Notes under the pieces: model-generated
Told to the model about the DNA's origin: nothing
Database searches by the model: none
What the model saw: the letters and a program-made list of their open reading frames with translations, nothing else
NCBI GenBank assembly: GCA_965226965.1
Contig: OZ245715.1
Span: 3,410,001 to 3,474,000, forward strand
Source: Endoryza foliicola
Lineage (GTDB): Bacteria > Bacteroidota > Bacteroidia > Chitinophagales > Chitinophagaceae
Direction of reading: 5' to 3'
DNA length: 64,000 bases
Made by a program: the position numbers and the translations under genes
Shown here: one piece after another, positions 25,695 through 33,357 of the stretch
Numbering within the stretch: position 1 is the stretch's first letter
Layout of the letters: each line of letters starts with the position of its first letter

Positions 25695-25774
25695 GGGTGC
25701 GTGGTGAATACTACGTACCCTTTTTCTATTTAAGTCAATACGCGTTTAGATGATTGATATAAAGTATCTAGTAT

Positions 25775-25805
25775 ATAAAAAAGTAAACCCCGATTGCTCG
25801 GGGTT
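25775..25805 (-). terminator. Terminator of the TonB-dependent receptor gene
   Basis: AACCCCGA and TCGGGGTT (25786-25805) form the stem. On the minus strand they are followed by T-rich sequence, the complement of the A-run near 25776-25782. Confidence 0.75.
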
Positions 25806-25836
25806 GTACTTATTAATCCATCACAGTTAAGCAAGA

Positions 25837-28722
25837 TTAGAAAATATTGTAAGCAAAACTTACGTAGTAGATACCACCCACTTCTGGGTTACCGAACGCA
25901 GTCTTGTAATATTTGTTGAGTAAGTTTGTTCCACCCATTTTAACAATGGTTCTCTTTGTTGGGAACTTGTAGCTCACTTGAGCATCGAAAATAGTGTAAC
26001 CATCCACTTCACCTTGACGGAAATCACTTTCATAGAAGAAGCCTTGTTGAGTTCTCATGTTTACAGCAAAACCCAAACGCTTTTGGTAACCAAAACCGGT
26101 GTTGCTGAAACCAAGGTTATAGCGGTATTTAGGTGCATTGAAAAATGCCACGAAACCGGCTTCTACGTTGGTAATTCTATCGAATGTTAAGTTAGTGCTT
26201 AGTACGAAGTTTCTAGGCAATGACCAGTCGATGCTTGCACCATAACCATAGGTTTTTACTTTGCTAGTACTGTTTACTGCTACTGAAACGATACGGTTAG
26301 GTCCTGCAAATGGAGATGCTGGTCCACCCAAGCCTTGAACAACGATTCTACGACCTAGGAAGTTTTCGTACTCACCCCAGTAACCGTAAATGTCTACCAG
26401 AACTTTCTTCTTAAACAATCCTTTGTAACCAAACTCAAAGCTTCTCATGCTTTCAGGTTTGTACTCTGCAAATTCCGCTTCTTTCAAAGCAGCCAAAGCA
26501 CCTGGGATGTTTCCACCTTGTGCCAAAGCACCTGCAGTTCTCACACTTTCCAATGTATAAGCAGCGATTCCGGTAGGATTGTCATTCAAAGTATTTACAG
26601 ATCTAAAATTGTAGAACTTACGAAGTTCAGGCAATCCACCTAACAATACAGTACCACCACCTACAGAAAGGTTGATCCACTGGTTTTGTGTAGTTGGGAA
26701 ACGATAGGCTGTTTGGAAGGAGCCGCGCAAGTTATGGTTCTGTGCCAATTTCACTACTGCTGTAAAACGTGGAGTGAAACGACCTTTGAAGTTTTGGTTT
26801 TTATCGAAACGACCGGCAGCAGACAACTTCAAACGCTCGTTGAACAGAGCTTTTGAAACTTGTGCATAGGCACCTGTTTCATTGATCTTGATACGACCTG
26901 CTGAATCAGCAAAAAGGGTTCCTTGTGAGTTTAACACGTATTGCTTCACGGAAGCACCGGCAATCAGATCAAAATATTTACCGGTTAAATGACTGAAGTT
27001 GTATTGACCTTCTGCTTGGTACAAGTCCGTTCTATCAAGGAACAAACCACCACCTTGTTTAATTGGAGTGGTTCTTACTTTATTAAAGATAGCATTGAAT
27101 GCATCGGTTCCTGCTAAAGGACGTCCGATATCGGCTACAGAACGACCTGAGTTATGCAAGTTTTGTAAAGAAGCAGCTACAGCAGCTTGTGCTTGAGCCA
27201 GCGTACCCCCCGACAATAAAACGGTTTGGAACTGGGTAGCAGCCGCAGTGGCAAAACCTGATACATATTGGGGATACCAGCTACCTGCAGCATTAGAGGC
27301 AACATAACTTGGTTTCCAAGCTTCGTTAAAGACACGAGTGGTAACTGTAGCGTTGTAAGACTCCCCAGAGTTCTCTTGGGTAGTGTAGCCTCTTACATAC
27401 CAGTTCTTATGCTTTAATTCTAATTTATACTGACCTACTTTCAAATCTTTCAATGAGTAACGGTCGCTACCTGTGTAAACAGTATTACCGGTTCCCCAAT
27501 AAGCCGCTAAGCTAGCTTCCAAATTATCAGTCAATTTATAGTGAAGCGCACCGGTCAACTTTACGTTTACGGTATTGTTGTTCACCACTTCTCTTTCTTT
27601 GTAACCGGTTCTAGAAACCATCATTGGAGAGCCCAAGAACTGGCTTAAGATGGGGCTTAATGCAGCGTTCCCTGCAATGGCACCTTGAATGAATGGACGA
27701 ATGTCTACGGTAGTTTCATCACCATATACGTTTACTCCATCGTAGTTAGGATCGCTGGTGCGTGTTCCTGCAACTACTTTACCATAATTGTTTACAGAAG
27801 CATCTCCGGCGAGGTAGTTAGAAGTATCATTGGCAACCCAATCTTTCGCTTGAACGAATTGGGCACTCATTTTAAAGGCCATTCTTTCATTGATCTTAGT
27901 AGACCAACGAACGCTCCAATCGTAGAATGGAGAGGCGCTTGAACGTTGTCTTTTATCGGTATGCATAATACCGGTTTTCACTTGATAGCTTAAACCTTGG
28001 TATTTGAATGGGTTTTTACTATTCAAAAGAATGGTACCGTTCATACCACCTGGGCCATATAAAGCAGAAGAGGCACCGGGTAACAATTCCATGCTTTCTA
28101 CATCCAATTCAGTTAATCCAATTACGCTACCAACAGAAAAGTTCAAGCCGGGAGCTTGGTTGTCCATTCCATCAATCAATTGATTGACGCGGGCACTACC
28201 ACTACCGTTGAAACCGCGGGTACTTACTGTGTTAAAGGTGAAACTAGAGGTAGTAATGTCAACCCCCTTGATGTTTCTAAAGATGTCATAATATCCGGTA
28301 GCAGGTGTGTTTCTAATATTCGCTACGTTCACACGTTCAATAGAAACGGGTGATTCGAGAATACGTTCAGGAACACGGCTTGCAGATACAACAACTTCCA
28401 CCCCTAAACTGCTGGCCGGAACAAAACTGATCTCAACCGCATCAGAAGCACCGGATACTTTGAACTCTTGCGTTTCAAAGCCAATAGAGGTGAATATTAA
28501 TGTAAATGGAGGTTTTTGAGAAGTTACCAATTTGAAATTACCCTTCTCATCAGTAAACGTACCGGAGCTCGACCCTTTTACAGTTACGGAAACTGCGGGA
28601 ACTCCCTCTTTGTTGGTACTGTTCTTAACACTTCCTGTAATAGTTACAGACTGGGCTACGGCAGCAATCGACATCATGCAAAAAAACAGCAAAGCTGCCA
28701 GCGAACGGAAGCTTTTTCTCAT
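25837..28722 (-). CDS. TonB-dependent outer-membrane receptor with carboxypeptidase-like N-domain
   Basis: The 961-residue protein has a signal peptide (SLAALLFFCMMSIAAVAQ) and a carboxypeptidase regulatory-like domain (about 23-100, VTITGSVKNSTNKEGVPAVSVTVKG split over two strands). A plug domain follows (RNIKGVDITTSSFTFN, LIDGMDNQAPG, ALYGPGGMNGTILLNSK), then a 22-strand-type barrel ending in FAYNIF. It would import a ligand too large for porins using TonB energy. No SusD partner gene is adjacent, so it is not a SusCD pair. The substrate is unknown. The frame is open to 28959, but the ATG at 28722 gives the signal peptide and follows a good promoter. Confidence 0.93.
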   Translation of the reverse strand: MRKSFRSLAALLFFCMMSIAAVAQSVTITGSVKNSTNKEGVPAVSVTVKGSSSGTFTDEKGNFKLVTSQKPPFTLIFTSIGFETQEFKVSGASDAVEISFVPASSLGVEVVVSASRVPERILESPVSIERVNVANIRNTPATGYYDIFRNIKGVDITTSSFTFNTVSTRGFNGSGSARVNQLIDGMDNQAPGLNFSVGSVIGLTELDVESMELLPGASSALYGPGGMNGTILLNSKNPFKYQGLSYQVKTGIMHTDKRQRSSASPFYDWSVRWSTKINERMAFKMSAQFVQAKDWVANDTSNYLAGDASVNNYGKVVAGTRTSDPNYDGVNVYGDETTVDIRPFIQGAIAGNAALSPILSQFLGSPMMVSRTGYKEREVVNNNTVNVKLTGALHYKLTDNLEASLAAYWGTGNTVYTGSDRYSLKDLKVGQYKLELKHKNWYVRGYTTQENSGESYNATVTTRVFNEAWKPSYVASNAAGSWYPQYVSGFATAAATQFQTVLLSGGTLAQAQAAVAASLQNLHNSGRSVADIGRPLAGTDAFNAIFNKVRTTPIKQGGGLFLDRTDLYQAEGQYNFSHLTGKYFDLIAGASVKQYVLNSQGTLFADSAGRIKINETGAYAQVSKALFNERLKLSAAGRFDKNQNFKGRFTPRFTAVVKLAQNHNLRGSFQTAYRFPTTQNQWINLSVGGGTVLLGGLPELRKFYNFRSVNTLNDNPTGIAAYTLESVRTAGALAQGGNIPGALAALKEAEFAEYKPESMRSFEFGYKGLFKKKVLVDIYGYWGEYENFLGRRIVVQGLGGPASPFAGPNRIVSVAVNSTSKVKTYGYGASIDWSLPRNFVLSTNLTFDRITNVEAGFVAFFNAPKYRYNLGFSNTGFGYQKRLGFAVNMRTQQGFFYESDFRQGEVDGYTIFDAQVSYKFPTKRTIVKMGGTNLLNKYYKTAFGNPEVGGIYYVSFAYNIF

Positions 28723-28754
28723 AATGGTAGTTTTAGTTTCGTTAGTATTGGGGG

Positions 28755-28785
28755 CAAAATACACATTGCGCCCGACCTGCAAAAA
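28755..28785 (-). promoter_or_regulatory. Promoter of the TonB-dependent receptor gene
   Basis: On the minus strand TTTTTG (28780-28785) and TATTTTG (28755-28761) are separated by 18 bases. The -7 box lies 32 bases before the ATG at 28722. This fits the TTTG / TAnnTTTG pattern with one base shortened in the -7 box. Confidence 0.55.
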
Positions 28786-28877
28786 TTTAATTTTTTTAGA
28801 ATGGATGAGGGTTTTGTGTGAATATTTCCTACCCTGCTTTTTTTCCCAGTTTGGGTGCCGAATCCTAATTTCGGGCC

Positions 28878-29801
28878 ATGAATTCGCTCCATTTTCCAGG
28901 CCAAACCGGCTTTTATAAGGGTAAAGTAAGAGATGTGTATTATATCGGCTCAGAAACACTCGTAATGATCGCCTCCAATCGTATTTCAGCTTTCGATGTA
29001 ATTCTGCCTCGTCCTATTCCTTTCAAAGGTCAGGTTTTAAATCAAATTGCTGCGCATATGTTGAAGGCAACCACCGATATCTGCCCCAATTGGTTGCTCA
29101 GCACCCCTGCGCCCAATGTATCGATCGGCAAAACTTGCCAGCCTTTTAAAATAGAAATGGTGGTTCGTGGAAACTTAGTTGGGCATGCCTGGCGTACCTA
29201 TTCTTCCGGCTTGAGAACGCTCTGCGGTGCCACGCTGGCCGAAGGATTAAAAGAGAACGACTTTTTCCCTACACCTATTATAACCCCTTCTACGAAAGCA
29301 GAAGCCGGTCATGATGAAGACATTGCCCCCGACCAAATCATTGCCCAAGGCTTGTGTACAGCTTCCGAATGGGAAACTTTAAGCAAGTACGCTTTGGCTC
29401 TTTTTGCCAGAGGTAAAGAGCTAGCCGCTAAACAAGGACTGATTCTCGCCGATACCAAATATGAATTCGGTAAAATTGGTGATACCATCTATTTAATGGA
29501 TGAAGTACATACCCCCGATTCATCTCGCTACTTCTATGCAGAAGGATTTGAAGAACGTCAAGCCAGTGGAGAGCGTCAAAAACAATTGAGTAAAGAGTTT
29601 GTGAGAGAATGGCTGATCGCGAACAATTTCATGGGTAAAGAAGGTCAAGTAGTACCTGAAATGACCGATGAATGGGTTGATACCATCTCAAAGCGCTACA
29701 TCGAATTGTATGAGAAAGTAATTGGAGCTCCCTTCCAAGCTCAGGCGCTTACCGATCAGGAAACAGAAGCTTGCATTGTGGAAGCACTGAAAAAAATCTA
29801 A
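28878..29801 (+). CDS. purC: Phosphoribosylaminoimidazole-succinocarboxamide synthase
   Basis: The 307-residue protein is SAICAR synthase, which couples CAIR with aspartate using ATP in purine synthesis. The N-terminal KGKVRDVY glycine-rich block and ASNRISAFDV are conserved. The substrate region EMVVRGNLVGHAWR and the DTKYEFG and DEVHTPDSSRY blocks are clear. The length matches the longer, yeast-like subfamily. It is divergent from the TonB-dependent receptor gene with 155 bases between starts. Confidence 0.96.
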   Translation: MNSLHFPGQTGFYKGKVRDVYYIGSETLVMIASNRISAFDVILPRPIPFKGQVLNQIAAHMLKATTDICPNWLLSTPAPNVSIGKTCQPFKIEMVVRGNLVGHAWRTYSSGLRTLCGATLAEGLKENDFFPTPIITPSTKAEAGHDEDIAPDQIIAQGLCTASEWETLSKYALALFARGKELAAKQGLILADTKYEFGKIGDTIYLMDEVHTPDSSRYFYAEGFEERQASGERQKQLSKEFVREWLIANNFMGKEGQVVPEMTDEWVDTISKRYIELYEKVIGAPFQAQALTDQETEACIVEALKKI

Positions 29802-29849
29802 TTGAACCTCAATTAATTTTATAGCTTAGGTGCCTAAAACCGATTGTTT

Positions 29850-30284
29850 ATGGCACCTGAGCAACTTTTCAATATTTCCGGCAACCTCGCCATGGCCGGG
29901 TGGCTCTTTCTTATTTTTGTAAGTCCCTTTTGGAAAAACATCAACCAAGTTGTGGTGGCCATATTTGTCACCATTCTAGCCGCTTTCTATGCTTGGATGA
30001 TTTTTCAGAGCTTCCAATTCTCCGATCTTGCTAAATTTGGAACACTAGAAGGCGTAATGGGATTGTTCACTAATAAAACAATGGTATGCGCCGGATGGAT
30101 TCATTACTTGGCTTTTGATTTATTCATCGGAACTTGGATCGTTCGCAACGCCCAAAAACATTCCATCAATCATTGGATTACAGTCCCCTCTCTTTTGCTT
30201 ACGTTTATGATGGGCCCAATTGGATTGTTGAGCTACTTTTTAATTCGCTTTGCGCTTACAAAAACTTATTTTGCTGAAAATTAA
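29850..30284 (+). CDS. ABA4-like (DUF4281) membrane protein
   Basis: The 144-residue protein has four hydrophobic segments and matches the ABA4-like family. Its features are LFNISGNLAMAGWLFLI at the start, then WIHYLAFDLFIGTWIVR and GPIGLLSYFLIR. In plants ABA4 is needed for neoxanthin formation; in bacteria its role is not established. ATG at 29850 was preferred to an upstream TTG. The next gene begins 9 bases later and a third gene 1 base after that, so the three form an operon. Confidence 0.82.
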   Translation: MAPEQLFNISGNLAMAGWLFLIFVSPFWKNINQVVVAIFVTILAAFYAWMIFQSFQFSDLAKFGTLEGVMGLFTNKTMVCAGWIHYLAFDLFIGTWIVRNAQKHSINHWITVPSLLLTFMMGPIGLLSYFLIRFALTKTYFAEN

Positions 30285-30293
30285 CCCGGTATC

Positions 30294-31067
30294 ATGATTT
30301 CGTTTCTCAGTCAACTCAAACAACGTAACAAGTTGTTCTTCTACTACGGTTTGTTCTCTTTCATTGGTTGTTTTATAATGATGATGTTGTATCAACAACA
30401 ACCTTTTATCGTAGCAGGTGCCAATGCTTGGGCAAAGCCCTTCAAGTTCTTCCTTTCTATTGCAGTTCTCTGCTGGACGATGGGTTGGTTATTGCACGAA
30501 CTCAATGAACCAAAGAAAGTTAGAATGTATACGATCATGTCAGTGGTGATGATGACTATTGAACTTGTCATCATTACTTGGCAGGCAGCTAATGGTCGTC
30601 TTTCCCATTTCAATCAATCAACCCCCTTTTATGGTGCTTTATATGCCATCATGGGAGTGGCCATTCTAACTTTTACTTGCTGGACAGCCTATATTACTTT
30701 TCTGTTCTTTAAGTTGAAATCGGATACCATTACTCCTAATTACTTATTGAGCATACAACTCGGCTTGTTGTTCTTTGTAATATTCTCTTTTGAAGGCGGC
30801 GTTATGAGTGCCTTTAACAAACATACTATTGGAGGAAACGACGGTTCACCTGGCATTCCACTGCTTGGATGGAGCTATTATTTGGGTGACTTGCGTGTAG
30901 CGCATTTCTTCGGAATTCATTCACTTCAAGTGCTGCCTTTGATGGGAGCCTATTTTACTACTTCCAAAAAACAAGTGTGGTTGTTTGGAATTCTATATTT
31001 TATCTTGGTTAGCATGATGCTTCTTCAAGCTTTCTTAAAAGTTCCATTCATCGAAAAAGCCCTTTAA
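30294..31067 (+). CDS. Hypothetical polytopic membrane protein (about 7 TM)
   Basis: The 257-residue protein has about seven hydrophobic helices (for example GLFSFIGCFIMMMLYQQ, FFLSIAVLCWTMGWLLH, IMGVAILTFTCWTAYITFLF). Between later helices it has a loop with the conserved-looking phrase GGNDGSPGIPLLGWSYYLGDLRVAHFFGIH. Internal polar residues (His, Asp, Arg) near the membrane edge in that loop suggest an active or ligand-binding site, but no family is firmly recognised. It lies between the ABA4-like gene and a lactonase gene in a tight operon. Confidence 0.72.
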   Translation: MISFLSQLKQRNKLFFYYGLFSFIGCFIMMMLYQQQPFIVAGANAWAKPFKFFLSIAVLCWTMGWLLHELNEPKKVRMYTIMSVVMMTIELVIITWQAANGRLSHFNQSTPFYGALYAIMGVAILTFTCWTAYITFLFFKLKSDTITPNYLLSIQLGLLFFVIFSFEGGVMSAFNKHTIGGNDGSPGIPLLGWSYYLGDLRVAHFFGIHSLQVLPLMGAYFTTSKKQVWLFGILYFILVSMMLLQAFLKVPFIEKAL

Positions 31068-31068
31068 C

Positions 31069-32196
31069 ATGAAATTTTTATCCCTATTGCTCATTGCAGT
31101 ATTGCCCTTATTTTCCCTTGCTCAATCTGAACATTATTTAATAGTGGGAACCTACACCAATGGAAAAAGTGAAGGGATTTATGTGTTTAAATTCGATTCA
31201 AAAACCGGAACTGCTAAAGAATGGAGTCATGTAGTCAGTTCAAATCCATCTTACTTAGCCATTAGCCCGAATAAAAAAATTGTATTGGCAGTAAATGAGA
31301 ATGCTGATACCCTTGCAAACAGTTATGGAGGTGAAATCAGTTCATTTTCTTTCAACTCTAAACTGGGCACGCTCACTCCAATTAACAAAGTAAGCTCCGG
31401 CGGCGAACACCCTTGTTATGTAACGATGGATGCAAGTGGAAAATGGGCCATCATTGGCAACTATTCAAGTGGTACCATTAGTATCAATTACCTTGATGGA
31501 AAAGGAACCTTGTTTCCTCCCAATCAAATTCTTAAACACCAAGGTAGCGGTCCAAATAAAGCACGTCAAGAAGCGGCGCATGTGCATTCTACGGTATTTT
31601 CAAAAGACTTCCGCTATGTTTTCACACCTGATTTGGGTACCGATACTATTAACGCCTATCGCTTCGATAAGTCCTTAGGGAAATTGTTTGCAACCGGCAA
31701 GAATGCAACAGCTAGCAGCCCGGGTGGTGGGCCTCGCCACTTTGAATTCCATCCCAATAGTAAATATGCGTATTTAATGGAAGAACTTACGGGAACGGTG
31801 CAAGCGTTTCAATACACTGCAACGAATGGTTCTTTGAAATCGATTCAATCCATTGTGGCGATCGATCCCAAAGATGCAGAAACAAATTTCAGCGCAGATA
31901 TACATGTGAGTCCAAATGGAAAATTCCTGTACTGCACCAATCGTGGCGTTTCAAATACGATCACAACTTTCAAAATTGATCCTGCTACCGGCAAACTGAG
32001 TTTTGTTGATAGAATCGACACACAAGGTATCTACCCAAGAAATTTCACCATCGACCCAAGCGGTCAATTCATACTGGTAGCCAACCAGAAAACGGATGAG
32101 ATCATTGTATTCAAGATAGATACAGTAACAGGTAAATTAAAAGAAACCGGAACAAAAATTCCGGTTTACAATCCTGTCTGCTTGAAGTGGTTATGA
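31069..32196 (+). CDS. Lactonase family seven-bladed beta-propeller protein (6-phosphogluconolactonase-like), exported
   Basis: The 375-residue protein has a signal peptide (LSLLLIAVLPLFSLAQ) and the lactonase family (PF10282) fold. Its features are YLIVGTYTNGKSEGIYVFKFD near the start, GGEHPCYVTMDASGKW, AHVHSTVFS, GGGPRHFEFHPN and RGVSNTITTFKID. Cytoplasmic relatives hydrolyse 6-phosphogluconolactone (Pgl, YbhE type). Because this one is exported, a free sugar lactone is a likelier substrate (inference). The stop overlaps the convergent trhO gene by 6 bases. Confidence 0.87.
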   Translation: MKFLSLLLIAVLPLFSLAQSEHYLIVGTYTNGKSEGIYVFKFDSKTGTAKEWSHVVSSNPSYLAISPNKKIVLAVNENADTLANSYGGEISSFSFNSKLGTLTPINKVSSGGEHPCYVTMDASGKWAIIGNYSSGTISINYLDGKGTLFPPNQILKHQGSGPNKARQEAAHVHSTVFSKDFRYVFTPDLGTDTINAYRFDKSLGKLFATGKNATASSPGGGPRHFEFHPNSKYAYLMEELTGTVQAFQYTATNGSLKSIQSIVAIDPKDAETNFSADIHVSPNGKFLYCTNRGVSNTITTFKIDPATGKLSFVDRIDTQGIYPRNFTIDPSGQFILVANQKTDEIIVFKIDTVTGKLKETGTKIPVYNPVCLKWL

Positions 32197-33252
32197 TTGC
32201 TTTTTAATATTATTGATTTCATCAAGTCGTGGGCGAAGCTTTTTCGCCTTCGACTTATTGAAGATGTTTTGACCTTTATCAGAACCCTTTCTAAGCTCCT
32301 TCTGTTGTTCTTCAGGCAAATGAATGAATTCAAAACAAGCATCACTGCAGGTTCCCTTCATCTTTTCTTTGCACGCGTTACATTGAATGAAGAGTAAGTG
32401 ACAAGCATCATTCGTGCAGTTTACATGGGTATCACAAGGTGCCCCACATTGGTGACACTGAGAAATTACATCCTCGCTAATGCGCTCTCCCAATCGATCA
32501 TCGAACACGAAATTCTTTCCGATGAATTTATTGGGCAATCCTTTTTCTTTTGCTTGTCGGGTGTAGTTGATGATGCCACCTTCAAGGTGAAATACATTTT
32601 TGAATCCTTTGTGCAACATATAAGCACTGGCCTTTTCACAACGAATGCCTCCGGTACAGTACATGATGATGTTTCGATCTTTGTTTTCATTCATCATATC
32701 CACTGCCATTGGCAATTGTTCACGAAAGGTATCACTGGGAACTTCAATAGCATTCTTGAAATGGCCCACTTCAAACTCATAATGATTGCGCATATCAATC
32801 ACAATGGTATTGGGATCTTCTGTAAGTTGATTGAACGCTTCAGCATTTACATACTTGCCTTTGTTCTGCATATCGAAGTTGGGATCTTCAATACCATCCG
32901 CTACAATTTTATGACGCACTTTGATATCCAATACAAAAAAGCTCTTGCCATCATCGTCAACCGCAATATTCAATCGAAGTTGATCGAAGCTAGGATAACT
33001 GTATAGTTTCTGTTTAAAAGCTTCGAACTGGTGCGTAGGTACACTGATTTGTGCATTGACCCCTTCATTAGCAACATAAATACGACCTAATACGCCGAGC
33101 TCTGTAAAAGCAACATACCAATCGTCTCGAAACTGATTTGGTTCTGAAATGGGGGTGTAATTGTAAAAAGAGATCGTGGTTCTTGGAGTAGGATCGTTCA
33201 AAACACGATCCTTCAATTCCTTCCTGGAAATGCGGTTGTGCAAAACTGCCAT
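32191..33252 (-). CDS. trhO: tRNA uridine(34) hydroxylase (rhodanese family)
   Basis: The 353-residue protein matches TrhO (YceA), which forms 5-hydroxyuridine at tRNA position 34. It has an N-terminal acylphosphatase-like UPF0176 domain (YVANEGVNAQISVPTHQFEAF) and a rhodanese domain with the active Cys in MYCTGGIRCEKA. A Cys-rich C-terminal zinc-ribbon-like tail follows (CHQCGAPC, CTNDAC, CNACKEKMKGTC). A Lys/Arg-rich end is present. ATG at 33252 is chosen over a TTG at 33285. Confidence 0.92.
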   Translation of the reverse strand: MAVLHNRISRKELKDRVLNDPTPRTTISFYNYTPISEPNQFRDDWYVAFTELGVLGRIYVANEGVNAQISVPTHQFEAFKQKLYSYPSFDQLRLNIAVDDDGKSFFVLDIKVRHKIVADGIEDPNFDMQNKGKYVNAEAFNQLTEDPNTIVIDMRNHYEFEVGHFKNAIEVPSDTFREQLPMAVDMMNENKDRNIIMYCTGGIRCEKASAYMLHKGFKNVFHLEGGIINYTRQAKEKGLPNKFIGKNFVFDDRLGERISEDVISQCHQCGAPCDTHVNCTNDACHLLFIQCNACKEKMKGTCSDACFEFIHLPEEQQKELRKGSDKGQNIFNKSKAKKLRPRLDEINNIKKQS

Positions 33253-33357
33253 GTGGTTGAATTTTAATTCGTTAAGAGTAGGCAAATAGCTGTCTCTCTA
33301 CTTTCGAATCCCAATTGCAGGTTGGGCAAAATTCGTAAAGCACGGCAAAGATACAAT

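Noticed and set aside
28723..28959. N-terminal extension of the TonB-dependent receptor
   Set aside because: It would bury the signal peptide 79 residues inside the protein and overlap purC; a promoter lies within this stretch.
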